A stretch of DNA of 64,000 nucleotides from Constrictibacter sp. MBR-5 (GCF_040549485.1 NZ_JBEPTK010000002.1:558001-622000); one strand, 5' to 3'; positions 25,953 through 35,567 are shown, counted from the first letter of the stretch. Notes: generated from the sequence alone by a model not told the origin. Translations and numbers: made by a program.

Positions 25953-26984
25953 ATGCGCGCGGTGCTGGTACGCGAGTGGACGCCGTTCCACGAACTGGAG
26001 ATCGAGGAACTGCCGGACCCCGAGCCGGGCCCGAAGCAGCTGCGCATCCGGGTCCAGGCGACCGGCGTCAGCTTCGCCACCAGCCTCGTCGTCGAAGGCA
26101 AGTACCAACGCAAGCCGCCGCGCCCCTTCACACCCGGGACCGAGGTCGCCGGCCTCGTCGAGGCGGTCGGCGCCGAGGTGACGCGCTTCCAGCCCGGCGA
26201 CCGCGTGATGGCCGCGCTCGACTGGGGCGGCCTCGCAGAGAAGGCGCTGGCGCTCGAGGTGAACACGTTCGCGGTGCCCGAGGGCGTCGCCTTCACGCGG
26301 GCGGTGCCGCTCATCAACTCCTATGCGACATCGGGGGCGGCGCTGCTGTGGCCGCATCTCCTGCGGCTGGCGGCAGGGGAGACGCTGCTGGTGCACGGTG
26401 CGGCCGGTGCCGTCGGCCTCGCCGGGGTCGAGATCGGCAAGGCGATGGGCGCCACCGTCATCGCGACCGCCGGCGGCGACGATAAGGTCGCGCTGACGCT
26501 GAAGCACGGTGCCGACCACGGCATAAACTATCGCGACACGGCGTTCCGCGACGCCGTCCTCGATCTGACGGGCGGCAGGGGCGTCGACGCCGTCCTGGAC
26601 CCGGTCGGCGGCGACGTGTTCGACCAGTCCCTGCGCTGCATCGCGCCGGAGGGACGGATCGCGCCCGTCGGGTTCGCGGCCGGCCGCATCCCGCAGATCC
26701 CCGCCAACATCCTGCTGGTTAAGAACATCACGGTCGTCGGCCTGAACCTCGGCTATTATTACGGCTGGAGCCCCTACGACGCGCGCTACGATTACGAGGA
26801 GCGCATGCGTGGCCTGATGGACCGGCTGCTCGGCTGGCTCGGTGCCGGCCGCCTGAATCCCGTCGTCAGCGACGTCCTGCCGCTCGACGGCTTTCGGGAC
26901 GCGATGGCGTTGGTGCTCGGCCGCAAGTCCACCGGCAAGGTCGTACTCGCGATGAACGAGGAAGCGGCGGGCAGGGGACTCTAG
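25953..26984 (+). CDS. Zinc-free quinone oxidoreductase-like MDR enzyme, copy 1
   Basis: A 343-residue medium-chain reductase. The GroES-like N-domain starts MRAVLVREWTPFHELEIEEL and includes FTPGTEVAGLVEAVG. The NADPH motif is HGAAGAVGLAGVEIGKAMGA, followed by DAVLDPVGGDVFDQSL. The zinc-ligand Cys residues are absent. The ATG at 25953 has GAGGGAG upstream. The next gene is a clear paralogue (same IGKAMGA cofactor segment and same overall order), so this is a local duplication. Likely substrates are quinones or enoyl compounds, by family only. Confidence 0.9.
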   Translation: MRAVLVREWTPFHELEIEELPDPEPGPKQLRIRVQATGVSFATSLVVEGKYQRKPPRPFTPGTEVAGLVEAVGAEVTRFQPGDRVMAALDWGGLAEKALALEVNTFAVPEGVAFTRAVPLINSYATSGAALLWPHLLRLAAGETLLVHGAAGAVGLAGVEIGKAMGATVIATAGGDDKVALTLKHGADHGINYRDTAFRDAVLDLTGGRGVDAVLDPVGGDVFDQSLRCIAPEGRIAPVGFAAGRIPQIPANILLVKNITVVGLNLGYYYGWSPYDARYDYEERMRGLMDRLLGWLGAGRLNPVVSDVLPLDGFRDAMALVLGRKSTGKVVLAMNEEAAGRGL

Positions 26985-27018
26985 TCTCCCGCCGTCGAGA
27001 AGCAGGAAAGGAGCCGCC

Positions 27019-27990
27019 ATGCGCGCCGTCGTCTGCCGCGACTGGGGACCGGTCGAGACACTGAAGATCGAGAACATGGCCAAGCCGTCGCCGGGACGCC
27101 ACGAGATGGTGCTGGCGGTGAAGGCTTCGGCGGTGAATTTCGCCGATTCGCTGATGGTTCAGGGCAAGTACCAGACGCGGCCGGAATTCCCGTTCGCACC
27201 CGGCCTGGAGGCCTCCGGCACCGTGCTGCGCGTGGGCGAGGGCGTCACCCGCTTCCGCACCGGCGACCGGGTCATGGCGCTGCTCGACCATAGCGGCTTC
27301 GCCGAGCAGACCCTGGCGCGCGAGGACCAGACCTTTCCTCTGCCGGCAGGCATGGACTTCGTCACCGGCGGCGCCTTCCTGCTGGCCTATCTTTCCTCCC
27401 ACGTAGCGATCCGCTGGCAGGGGCGGCTCGAGCCCGGCGAGACGATGCTGGTGCTCGGTGCGGCGGGCGGTGTCGGCCTCACCGCCGTCGAGATCGGCAA
27501 GGCGATGGGCGCCCGCGTCATCGCCTGCGCCAGCAGTGCTGAAAAGCTGGCCATCTGCCGCGATCACGGTGCGGACGCCTGCATCGACTACACGACCGAG
27601 AACCTGACCGAGCGCGTGATGGCGCTGACGGACGGCAGGGGAGTCGACGTCTGCTACGACCCCGTCGGCGGCGATCTGTTCGACGCCGCCGTCTCCTCGC
27701 TCGGCTGGGGCGGGCGCATCCTGGTCATCGGGTTCGTCGCCGGCATCCCGAAGCTGGCCACCAACCGGCTGCTCGTGAAGCATCGCGCCGCCCTCGGCTC
27801 GTCCCTGCGCTACTTCCGTTTCGACCGCCCGGACCAGCTGCGCGTCAGCGCCGAAGAGCTGATCGGCTGGTATGGCGAAGGCAAGCTGAAGCCCCTGGTC
27901 TCGGAGACCTTTCCGCTCGATCGCGCCGTCGAGGCGATCCAGGTGCTGACGTCGCGCCGTGCCCGGGGCAAGGTCGTGGTGACCGTGTGA
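27019..27990 (+). CDS. Zinc-free quinone oxidoreductase-like MDR enzyme, copy 2
   Basis: A 323-residue paralogue of the preceding gene. It starts MRAVVCRDWGPVETLKIENM, with the NADPH motif LGAAGGVGLTAVEIGKAMGA and the downstream CYDPVGGDLFDAAV. An AGGAAAGGAG ribosome site lies before the ATG. It is 20 residues shorter than copy 1, mainly because it lacks the extended YYYGWSPYD loop. The stop overlaps the GTG of the next gene by four bases (GTGA), so it is coupled to a methyltransferase. Confidence 0.9.
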   Translation: MRAVVCRDWGPVETLKIENMAKPSPGRHEMVLAVKASAVNFADSLMVQGKYQTRPEFPFAPGLEASGTVLRVGEGVTRFRTGDRVMALLDHSGFAEQTLAREDQTFPLPAGMDFVTGGAFLLAYLSSHVAIRWQGRLEPGETMLVLGAAGGVGLTAVEIGKAMGARVIACASSAEKLAICRDHGADACIDYTTENLTERVMALTDGRGVDVCYDPVGGDLFDAAVSSLGWGGRILVIGFVAGIPKLATNRLLVKHRAALGSSLRYFRFDRPDQLRVSAEELIGWYGEGKLKPLVSETFPLDRAVEAIQVLTSRRARGKVVVTV

Positions 27991-29231
27991 CCGATCCGGT
28001 CGCCGCCCAGTACGAGGCGCTGCCCTATCCCGCCCGCGACCCGCGCGACGAGCGCAAGCGGCTGATCGTCGGGTCGCCGAGTCATCTCGACGAGGTCAAC
28101 CACTACGTTTTCGGCGGCCGCCTCGACTTCGCCCGGCCGTTCCGCGCGCTGGTGGCGGGTGGCGGCACCGGCGACGCCACGGTGATGCTGGCCCAGCAGA
28201 TGGCCGACCGCGGTGTGCCCGGCGAGGTGGTGCAACTGGACATGTCGCGGGCCTCGCGCCGCATCGCGGAGGCGCGCGTCGCGGCGCGCGGCCTGACGAA
28301 CGTGCGGTTCGTGACGGGCTCGCTGCTCGACGTGGGCGAGGTGGCGCCCGGCTCCTACGACTACATCGATTGCTGCGGCGTGCTGCACCATCTGGAAGAT
28401 CCGGCTGCCGGCCTGCGGGCGCTCGTCGCGGTTCTGGCGCCGCATGGCGGGCTCGGCCTGATGGTCTACGGCATGTTCGGCCGTGCCGGCGTCTACGAGG
28501 TGCAGGATCTGCTCCGCCGCCTGGCACCGGTCGACGAGGCCCCCGAGGTGCGGCTCGCCCTGGCGAAGCGCCTGGTGCCGGCCCTGCCGTCGACAAATCC
28601 GCTGGTGCGCAATCCCTTCGTCCGCGACCATGTCGGCGGCGGCGACGCCGGGCTCTACGACCTCCTGCTGCACCCCCGCGACCGGGCCTACACGGTCGAC
28701 GATGTTCACGTGCTCTGTGAAGAAGCTGGGCTCACGGTGTTGAAATTCATAGAGCCCTGCGCCTACGACCCTGCGACCTATGTCCGGGATCCGCACCTGC
28801 GCCGGGTTCTGACCGACCTGCCTCTGCGAGACCGGCAGGCGGCGGCGGAACTGCTCGCCGGCAACATGACCAAGCACGTTTTCTACGCGGCCCCCGCCGC
28901 GCACCGTGTGTCCATGCCCGACGCGGCCGATCCGGCCGTCGTGCCGGTGCTGCGGCGCCTCGATGCCGCGGCACTGGCCCGCTCGCTGCGCAGCGGCAGC
29001 ATAGCCGTGACGGTCGGGGGACTCGACCTGCGCTTCCCGGTGCCGCCGCTGGCGGCTGCGATCGTCGAACGGATCGATGGCAGGCGTACCGTCGGCGGGA
29101 TCGCGGACGATCTGGCCGTGGGCGACGGCACGGAAGGGGCGGAGCGTTTCCGGAGCCAGTTCCGCGCGCTCTACGACGTGCTGAACGGTCTGAACGAACT
29201 GCTGCTGCGTCATGCCGACGTGACAGAGTGA
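27987..29231 (+). CDS. SAM-dependent methyltransferase with extra C-terminal domain
   Basis: A 414-residue cytosolic protein. Residues 1-200 form a class I methyltransferase: VAGGGTGDATVMLAQQ is the SAM-binding loop and DYIDCCGVLHHLEDP the motif IV region. After a helical middle part, the last 80 residues (PPLAAAIVERIDGRRTVGGI then FRALYDVLNGLNELLL) look like a PqqD-like winged-helix domain, an inference from pattern only. It starts with GTG overlapping the quinone reductase stop. The methyl acceptor is unknown. Confidence 0.85.
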   Translation: MTDPVAAQYEALPYPARDPRDERKRLIVGSPSHLDEVNHYVFGGRLDFARPFRALVAGGGTGDATVMLAQQMADRGVPGEVVQLDMSRASRRIAEARVAARGLTNVRFVTGSLLDVGEVAPGSYDYIDCCGVLHHLEDPAAGLRALVAVLAPHGGLGLMVYGMFGRAGVYEVQDLLRRLAPVDEAPEVRLALAKRLVPALPSTNPLVRNPFVRDHVGGGDAGLYDLLLHPRDRAYTVDDVHVLCEEAGLTVLKFIEPCAYDPATYVRDPHLRRVLTDLPLRDRQAAAELLAGNMTKHVFYAAPAAHRVSMPDAADPAVVPVLRRLDAAALARSLRSGSIAVTVGGLDLRFPVPPLAAAIVERIDGRRTVGGIADDLAVGDGTEGAERFRSQFRALYDVLNGLNELLLRHADVTE

Positions 29232-29322
29232 CGGCTGGCGCTTCCATGGCCGCTCGCGGAGCATTATGCGCTGATCGCCCGTCGGTCCGGCCGGCGGACG
29301 CGGAATCGGAGGTCTCCGGCTG

Positions 29323-31950
29323 ATGCTCTTCGACGAGGTGATATGGGTTTTGCTGGCGGCGGGCCTCGTGCTCGCCACGCCGGTCCTGGCCATCGCCGGC
29401 TTCGTCCAGGCGCGCCGCGCCCGCCGCGAACTGGCCGCCCTGCGCGCCGACCTGGCCGCCGGCCGCTTCGGCCCGGCCCAACCGGCCGCGGAGGTCGTCA
29501 CCTATCCGCTGCCCGCACGGGAGGAATCGCGCCCGACGACGCCCGAGGTGTCATCGGAGGTGCCACCCGAGGTACAGGCCGAGCCGCCGCTGCCGCCCGA
29601 ACCCGAACCGGCGGCCCTCGCCGGGCCCACGGCGAGCGTGCGCCGCAGCCTGGAGGAGAACCTGACCTCCCGCTGGCTGGTCTGGCTCGGCGGCGCGACG
29701 CTGGCCCTCGGCGGCGCCTTCCTCGTCAAGCTCTCGATCGACAGCGGGCTGCTGGGCCCCGCCGTGAGGCTGACGCTCGCCGTGCTGATCGGCGCCGCCC
29801 TCGTCGGCTTCAGCGAATGGCTGCGGCGGCGCTCCCCGCCCGACGGAACGGGGGGGCGGCGCGATTTCGTTCCGGCGGCCCTGTCCGCGGCCGGTCTCTG
29901 CATGGGCTTCGCGGCGGTATTCGCCGGACATGCGCTCTACGGTCTCCTGCCGGCGCTCGTCGCGTTCGCCGGGCTGGCCGCGATCGCCCTGTCGGCCATC
30001 TTCCTGGCATTGCTGCAGGGGCCGTTCGTCGCCGCCCTCGGCATCGCCGGCGGCTATCTCGTCCCCGCGCTGATGTCGTCGGAGGAGCCCTCGGCCTGGC
30101 CACTCTTCCTCTATCTGCTCGTCGTCGCGGCTGCCGGCGCTGGCGTGCTGCGCTGGCGCGGCTGGGCATGGCTCGCAGTTCTCAACCTGGCGGGGGCGGT
30201 CGCATGGCCCTTCCTCTGGTTCATCGCGGGTTGGAGCGCGGGCGACGCCGTCCCGGTCGGACTCTACCTCCTCGGCCTCGCCGCGATGATGGTCTGGCTG
30301 CGCCCGCCGGCCCTGCTGCCGGCAGTGATCGGCGCGGCGGCGATCTGCGTCGTCGCCTTCGCGCTCGTCCGCACGGATCACTACGGGGCGGCATCCCTCG
30401 TGATCCTCGTCCTGCTGTCGCTGCTGTTCTGCACGGCCGCCCGCATCCGGCAGGAGGTGGATCTCTATGCCGTCCTGCCGCCGGTCCTGGTGACGGCACT
30501 GCTGGCCACATGGCATCTGCCGCAGATCCTCTATGCGTCCGAGGTGCGGCCGCCGATCGTGCCGCCGGAACTGGAGGGCTTCGTCTTCGCCGCGGCGGGC
30601 TTCGCCGTCGCGTTTGCCGCGGGCGGTTTCCTCGCCCTGTGGGGCGCACGCCGGCCGGGGCTGTGGGCGGCGGTATCCGCTGGCGCGCCGATCGCCCTGC
30701 TGGCGGTCGCCTATTGGCGCCTCGCCGATTTCGAACTCGATCTCAGCTGGGCCGGCCTGGGTCTCGTCCTGGCGCTGCTGCAACTCGCCGCCGCCGCGCG
30801 GACGGCGCGCTATCGCGATCGTGGGCTGGAGGCGGCGCTCGCCGCCTATGCCGCCGGCGTCGCGCTGGCCCTGGCCCTCGCGGCGACCATGGCCCTGCGC
30901 GAGGCATGGCTGACCGTGGCACTGTCCCTCGTCCTGCCCGCCTTCGCCTGGATTGCCGGCCGGGTCGATCTTCCCGCACTGCGCTGGCTGACGGCACTGT
31001 TCGCGCAGGCCGTGCTCGTACGGCTCGTCTTCAACCCCTACGTGCTCGACTACGATCTCACGATCGGCGTCGGGCCGGTCAACTGGCTCCTGTGGGGCTA
31101 CGGGGTACCGGCGGTCGCGATGTTCGTCGCGTCGCGCCGCTTCGCCGCGCTCGGCGCCGGCGCGCTGGCGGAACTGCTGCGCGGCGGGACGCTGGTTCTG
31201 ACCGTCCTGCTGGTCAGCCTCCAGATCCGCCACCTGACCGGCAGCGGCGAACTGGCCGCGCCCTTCTATCCCCTGGCGGAGCAGGGGCTGCACGCCGCGG
31301 CATGGCTCGGCATCGCGCTGCTGCTGTTCCGCCTGTACGGCGGCGGCGTCCGCACGGTCGTGGTCACCTGGGGCTGGCGCATCCTGGGCGGCCTGACCGC
31401 GGCACAGCTGCTCGTGCTGCATCTGATCGTCGACAACCCGCTGCTGACCGGCGTCCCGGTCGGCGACCGGCCGATCCTGAACGACCTGCTGTTCGCGTTC
31501 GGCGTCCCGGCGGTCCTCGCGGGTCTGTTCGCCGGCGAGGCCCGCCGGCAGGGCCTCGACCGGTTCGCCGATATCGTCGGCGGGGCGGCACTGCTGCTGG
31601 CGTTCGCCTGGATCTCGCTGGAGATCAGGCGCAGCTTCCATGGGACGGTCCTCTCCGCGGGCGCCGATACCGAGGCCGAACTCTACGCCTATTCGGCCGC
31701 CTGGCTCGCCTTCGGCGGCCTGCTGCTCGGCCTCGCCCTCTGGCGGCACAGCGCCGTGCTGCGCTATGCCTCGCTCGCCGTGGTACTCCTGGTCGTCGCC
31801 AAGGTGTTCATCGTCGACATGTCGGAACTGGAAGGGATCTACAGGGTGCTCTCGTTCATGGGCCTCGGTGCCGCGCTGATCGGCATCGGCTGGCTCTATC
31901 AGCGGTTCGTCTTCCTGCCCGCCAAGGCTCCCGAAGCGGGGCCGGCGTGA
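29323..31950 (+). CDS. DUF2339 polytopic membrane protein
   Basis: An 875-residue inner-membrane protein of the DUF2339 family, with more than 20 hydrophobic segments. The first helix (residues 5-25) is followed by a cytosolic or periplasmic linker rich in Pro/Glu (about 60-105), then the conserved entry ENLTSRWLVWLGGATLALGGAFLVKLSID. The C-terminal VVLLVVAKVFIVDMSELEGIYRVLSFMGLG block is the other family hallmark. Function in the family is unknown. The stop overlaps the start of the TrmJ-like gene (TGATG), so they are coupled. Confidence 0.9.
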   Translation: MLFDEVIWVLLAAGLVLATPVLAIAGFVQARRARRELAALRADLAAGRFGPAQPAAEVVTYPLPAREESRPTTPEVSSEVPPEVQAEPPLPPEPEPAALAGPTASVRRSLEENLTSRWLVWLGGATLALGGAFLVKLSIDSGLLGPAVRLTLAVLIGAALVGFSEWLRRRSPPDGTGGRRDFVPAALSAAGLCMGFAAVFAGHALYGLLPALVAFAGLAAIALSAIFLALLQGPFVAALGIAGGYLVPALMSSEEPSAWPLFLYLLVVAAAGAGVLRWRGWAWLAVLNLAGAVAWPFLWFIAGWSAGDAVPVGLYLLGLAAMMVWLRPPALLPAVIGAAAICVVAFALVRTDHYGAASLVILVLLSLLFCTAARIRQEVDLYAVLPPVLVTALLATWHLPQILYASEVRPPIVPPELEGFVFAAAGFAVAFAAGGFLALWGARRPGLWAAVSAGAPIALLAVAYWRLADFELDLSWAGLGLVLALLQLAAAARTARYRDRGLEAALAAYAAGVALALALAATMALREAWLTVALSLVLPAFAWIAGRVDLPALRWLTALFAQAVLVRLVFNPYVLDYDLTIGVGPVNWLLWGYGVPAVAMFVASRRFAALGAGALAELLRGGTLVLTVLLVSLQIRHLTGSGELAAPFYPLAEQGLHAAAWLGIALLLFRLYGGGVRTVVVTWGWRILGGLTAAQLLVLHLIVDNPLLTGVPVGDRPILNDLLFAFGVPAVLAGLFAGEARRQGLDRFADIVGGAALLLAFAWISLEIRRSFHGTVLSAGADTEAELYAYSAAWLAFGGLLLGLALWRHSAVLRYASLAVVLLVVAKVFIVDMSELEGIYRVLSFMGLGAALIGIGWLYQRFVFLPAKAPEAGPA

Positions 31951-32720
31951 TGGCCGGCACCGACGGGACCAGGACCTCCTGGGAGGGCGGTCCGGCAATC
32001 GTGCTCGTCGAGCCGCAGCTCGGCGAGAATATCGGCATGGCGTCGCGCGCCATGCTGAACTGCGGCCTGACCGATATGCGCGTGGTGAATCCGCGGCAGC
32101 CCTTTCCTAACGATTATGCAATGGCAGCGGCCGTCGGGTCCGATCGGGTGCTGACCTCGGCCGGCGTGTTTGGCAGCGTGCGCGAGGCGATCACCGACCT
32201 GCAGCACGTCTTCGCCGCGACGGCACGGCCGCGCGACATGGTGAAGCCGGTCGTGACGCCGCGCGAGGCGGCGCGCCTGATGCGCGAGGCGGCGGCGCGT
32301 GGCGAGCGTTGCGGCATCCTGTTCGGCCGCGAGCGTACCGGCCTGCACAACGACGAGCTGATGATGGCGCAGACGATCGTCACGGCGCCGCTCAACCCTG
32401 CCTATTCCTCGCTCAACATCGCCCAGGCCGTTCTGCTGCTCGCGTGGGAGCATCTGATGGCGGCGGACGCGACGCCGGTGCGCGACCTGCCGCTGGGCGG
32501 CAACCGTCTGGCGAACGGCGAGGAACTGGCGAACTTCTTCGACCATCTCGCGCGCGACCTCGACGAGGTCGAGTTCTTCCGCGCCGAGCATATGCGTCCG
32601 GTGATGTGGCAGAACCTGCGCAACATCTTCCTCCGCGCCGAACTCACCGAGCAGGAGGTCCGAACGCTGCACGGTGCGCTCGCCCGCCTGTCCGGCCGCC
32701 GCCAGGGGCGCCAGAACTGA
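31950..32720 (+). CDS. trmJ: TrmJ-like tRNA/rRNA 2'-O-methyltransferase
   Basis: A 256-residue SPOUT enzyme of the TrmH group 1 (TrmJ) type. In E. coli TrmJ methylates ribose 2'-OH at position 32 of several tRNAs. Motifs are LVEPQLGENIGMASRAMLNC (motif 1), GILFGRERTGLHNDEL (motif 2) and LNPAYSSLNIAQAVLLLAWE (motif 3). A helical C-terminal extension containing FRAEHMRPVMWQNLRNIFLR matches the TrmJ C-terminal region. The ATG overlaps the DUF2339 stop by one base. Confidence 0.92.
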   Translation: MAGTDGTRTSWEGGPAIVLVEPQLGENIGMASRAMLNCGLTDMRVVNPRQPFPNDYAMAAAVGSDRVLTSAGVFGSVREAITDLQHVFAATARPRDMVKPVVTPREAARLMREAAARGERCGILFGRERTGLHNDELMMAQTIVTAPLNPAYSSLNIAQAVLLLAWEHLMAADATPVRDLPLGGNRLANGEELANFFDHLARDLDEVEFFRAEHMRPVMWQNLRNIFLRAELTEQEVRTLHGALARLSGRRQGRQN

Positions 32721-32830
32721 AACGATCTGCCGCACCGGGCCGCGTCCTGGCCCGGCGTTTGCTTCTTGCGGCGCGACGGCGGACGCCAGTAGCCCGCACC
32801 CGATTCATGCCCATGCCGAGGATCCGACCG

Positions 32831-33937
32831 ATGCCGACCGAACCCACCCGCGCCGGAGCGCCGCCGCGCTTCCGGCCCGCCGCATTCTTCGCTGCCCTGT
32901 TCGTCGCCGCTGCGGCCGTGGCCCCTGCTTCTGCCGCCGAGAAGATCGTGTTCGGCAACGTCACGACCTTTTCCCTGAGCCAGGCGCCGATCGTCGTCGC
33001 CGAGGAGATGGGCTACTTCGACGCGGAAGGCCTGGATGTCGAGCGGATCAAGCTCGAAGGGTCGGCGGCCCTCATTCCGCAGATCGCCGCGGGTCGCGTC
33101 CAGATCGGCTACCCGAACCCGGACATCCTGATCATCTCGCGTCAGCCCGGCCGCGATCACCTGCCGATCAAGTTCATCTACAACGCGACCCGCGAATCGG
33201 CGTGGGAGATCGTCGTTCCGGAGGCCAGCCCGATCAAGGCCGTCGCCGACCTGAAGGGCACGAAGCTCGGCGTCGGTGCGCTCACCTGGGGCAACATCCC
33301 GATCACCAAGGCGATCCTCAAGAATGCGGGACTGACTGCCGGTACGGACGTCGAACTGCTGCCCGTCGGCACCGGCGCGCCCGCGTTCCGGGCGCTGACC
33401 AGCGATCAGGTCGCGGCACTCAACCTGTTCGACGTCCAGCATGCGCTGCTCGAACAGAGCGGCGTGGCGATCCGGCGCGTGCCGCTGGAGCAGAAGTTCC
33501 TCGACCTCTTCAGCAACGGCTTCGTCGCCCACGAAGACCTGATCGCGAACAAGCCCGAGGCGATCAAGGGATTCGGCCGCGCCATGGCCAAGGCCACCGT
33601 CGTGTGCGAAGCGCGGCCGGACGCCTGCGTCCGCATGTTCTGGAAGGCCTATCCCGAGCAGAAGCCGACGCAGGGGACCGAGGCCGAGCAGGTCGCAAAC
33701 GGCGTGAAGGCGATGCGGGCGCGCTTCGACAAGTGGGTGGCCTTCCCGGAAGGGGAGCGCCGTTACGGGGAGTTCCCGGAGCAGGGCTGGCGCGACTTCG
33801 TCGAGGTGCTGCACTCCGTCGGCCAGATCTCGACGGACAAGATCGACATCGCGTCGCTCTACACCGGCGCCTTCGTCGCGGACTACAACGATTTCGACGC
33901 CGAGGCGGTTCGTGCCGCCGCGATGAAGCTGCCGTGA
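32831..33937 (+). CDS. NitT/TauT-type ABC transporter substrate-binding protein
   Basis: A periplasmic binding protein of the SsuA/THI5-like family. The signal peptide is FRPAAFFAALFVAAAAVAPASA, and the mature part starts near AEKIVFGNVTTFSLSQAPIV. The ligand-cleft strands GYFDAEGLDVERIKLEG and AGRVQIGYPNPDI follow family order. The ATG at 32831 has a spaced GAGG; ATGs at 32807 and 32813 are alternatives. The family carries nitrate, sulfonates, taurine or pyrimidine and thiamine precursors; the ligand is unknown here. It forms a complete importer with the next two genes. Confidence 0.9.
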   Translation: MPTEPTRAGAPPRFRPAAFFAALFVAAAAVAPASAAEKIVFGNVTTFSLSQAPIVVAEEMGYFDAEGLDVERIKLEGSAALIPQIAAGRVQIGYPNPDILIISRQPGRDHLPIKFIYNATRESAWEIVVPEASPIKAVADLKGTKLGVGALTWGNIPITKAILKNAGLTAGTDVELLPVGTGAPAFRALTSDQVAALNLFDVQHALLEQSGVAIRRVPLEQKFLDLFSNGFVAHEDLIANKPEAIKGFGRAMAKATVVCEARPDACVRMFWKAYPEQKPTQGTEAEQVANGVKAMRARFDKWVAFPEGERRYGEFPEQGWRDFVEVLHSVGQISTDKIDIASLYTGAFVADYNDFDAEAVRAAAMKLP

Positions 33938-34755
33938 CGGCGGCGGACACTGCGGAGAGCCGTGCGGTGCGGGACGTCCCGGAGGCCTCTCCCTGCCTGA
34001 CGGTGGAGGGTATCGACGTCGCCTACCGGACGACGCGGGGTCCCGTGGTGGCGTTGCAGGACTTCTCGATGGAGGTCGCGACCGGCGAGTTCGTCGCGAT
34101 CCTCGGCCCCTCCGGCTGCGGCAAGTCCACGCTCCTCAAGATCGTGTCGGGCCTGATGAAGCCTACGGCGGGGCGGGCGACGCTGCTCGGCCGGCCGATC
34201 GAGGGGCCGCGGCCGGAAGTCGGGATCGTCTTCCAGCAGCCGACCCTGCTGCCCTGGAAGTCGGTGCTCGACAACGTGCTGCTGCCGGCCCGCGCGCTCA
34301 AGCAGCCCCCGGCCGAAGCCGAGCAGCGGGGCAGGGACCTCCTGCGCCTCGTCGGCCTGGAGCCGTTCGCGCGGCACTACCCGCACGAACTGTCGGGCGG
34401 CATGCAGCAGCGCGTCGGCATCGCCCGGGCGCTGGTGCACGACCCGGCCGTCCTGCTGATGGACGAGCCGTTCGCCGCGCTCGACGCGATGACGCGCGAG
34501 CACATGACGATGGAACTGCAGCGTATCTGGATGTCGACCGGCAAGTCGGTCGTCTTCATCACGCACAGCATCCCGGAGGCGGTGTTCCTCGCCGACCGGA
34601 TCGTCGTTCTGTCCAGCCGCCCGGGTCGCGTCATCGAGGAGGTCGTCGTCGGTCTCGGCCGGGAGCGCGACCTGGAGACGATGGCCGACCGGCGCTTCAC
34701 CGAGACCTGCAACAGGCTGCGCGCCCTGTTCCGCGAACTCGTCACCTTCGACTGA
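33934..34755 (+). CDS. NitT/TauT-type ABC transporter ATPase
   Basis: A 273-residue ATPase subunit. It carries Walker A GPSGCGKST, Q-loop FQQPTLLPWKSV, signature LSGGMQQRV, Walker B VLLMDEPF and switch His in FITHSIPEA. The LLPW segment after the Q-loop is typical of the SsuB/TauB group. The GTG start at 33934 overlaps the binding-protein stop (GTGA), showing translational coupling within the importer operon. The first 20 residues are a non-conserved Ala/Glu-rich lead. Confidence 0.93.
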   Translation: MTAADTAESRAVRDVPEASPCLTVEGIDVAYRTTRGPVVALQDFSMEVATGEFVAILGPSGCGKSTLLKIVSGLMKPTAGRATLLGRPIEGPRPEVGIVFQQPTLLPWKSVLDNVLLPARALKQPPAEAEQRGRDLLRLVGLEPFARHYPHELSGGMQQRVGIARALVHDPAVLLMDEPFAALDAMTREHMTMELQRIWMSTGKSVVFITHSIPEAVFLADRIVVLSSRPGRVIEEVVVGLGRERDLETMADRRFTETCNRLRALFRELVTFD

Positions 34756-34768
34756 GTGAGGATAGTCC

Positions 34769-35557
34769 GTGCCCGCCGCAGTGAAGACCGTCCTCTATCC
34801 GCTGATCACCCTCGCCGTGATCCTCGCCGCCTGGTATTTCGGCCGGATCTGGTTCGACGTGCCGAGCTACGTGCTGCCGGCGCCGGAGGCCGTGTGGACC
34901 GCCCTCGCGCGGGCCTATGTCGACGGCGTCTTCCTGCCGCACATCGCCTTCACGCTGCAGTCGACGGTGCTGGGCTATCTGGCCGGTTGCAGCATCGCGA
35001 TCGTACTGGGTGCGTTTCTGGCCGAATCGCGGACCTTCGAGCGGTTCGTCTATCCGTTCGTCGTGGCCCTCCAGTCGATGCCCAAGGTGGCGCTCGCACC
35101 GCTGCTGATCGTCTGGTTCGGGTTCGGACTGGAATCGAAGGTCGTCATGGTCGGGCTGATCTGCTTCTTCCCGCTCTTCATCAACACGATGGTGGGCGTG
35201 CGGAGCACCGACCCCAACCTCGTCGACCTGATGCGGGCCTTCTCGTCGTCGCGCCTGCGCATCTTCTTTGAGGTGAAGCTGCCGTCGGCCGCCGGTCACA
35301 TCTTCGCGGGCCTGCAGATCGCCGTCGTCCTCGCGCTGATCGGGGCGGTCGTGTCGGAGTTCATCGCCTCCAGCAAGGGCCTCGGCAACGTGATCCAGGC
35401 GGCGTCGGTTAACATGGACGTGGCGCAGATGTTCGCGGCACTGATCACGCTCGCGGCGATCGGCATTGCCGGCAGCCAACTCGTCCGGTTCGCCCAGCGC
35501 AAGGTCGTCTTCTGGGAGCGCCGCGCGGTCGACACCGGCGCCGAAGCGTCCGGTTGA
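34769..35557 (+). CDS. NitT/TauT-type ABC transporter permease
   Basis: A 262-residue inner-membrane permease with about six helices. The ATPase-coupling EAA-like loop is around RSTDPNLVDLMRAFSSSRLR, followed by KLPSAAGHIFAGLQIA. It starts with GTG after GTGAGGAT, 13 bases downstream of the ATPase gene. Together with 32831 and 33934 it makes a full binding-protein-dependent importer. Confidence 0.93.
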   Translation: MPAAVKTVLYPLITLAVILAAWYFGRIWFDVPSYVLPAPEAVWTALARAYVDGVFLPHIAFTLQSTVLGYLAGCSIAIVLGAFLAESRTFERFVYPFVVALQSMPKVALAPLLIVWFGFGLESKVVMVGLICFFPLFINTMVGVRSTDPNLVDLMRAFSSSRLRIFFEVKLPSAAGHIFAGLQIAVVLALIGAVVSEFIASSKGLGNVIQAASVNMDVAQMFAALITLAAIGIAGSQLVRFAQRKVVFWERRAVDTGAEASG

Positions 35558-35567
35558 GGGATCGCCG

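Noticed and set aside
29343-31949. A 1125-codon + strand frame through the DUF2339 gene
   Set aside because: Only its last 256 codons (from 31950) are real (TrmJ). The rest is an Arg/Pro-rich shadow of the membrane protein in another frame.
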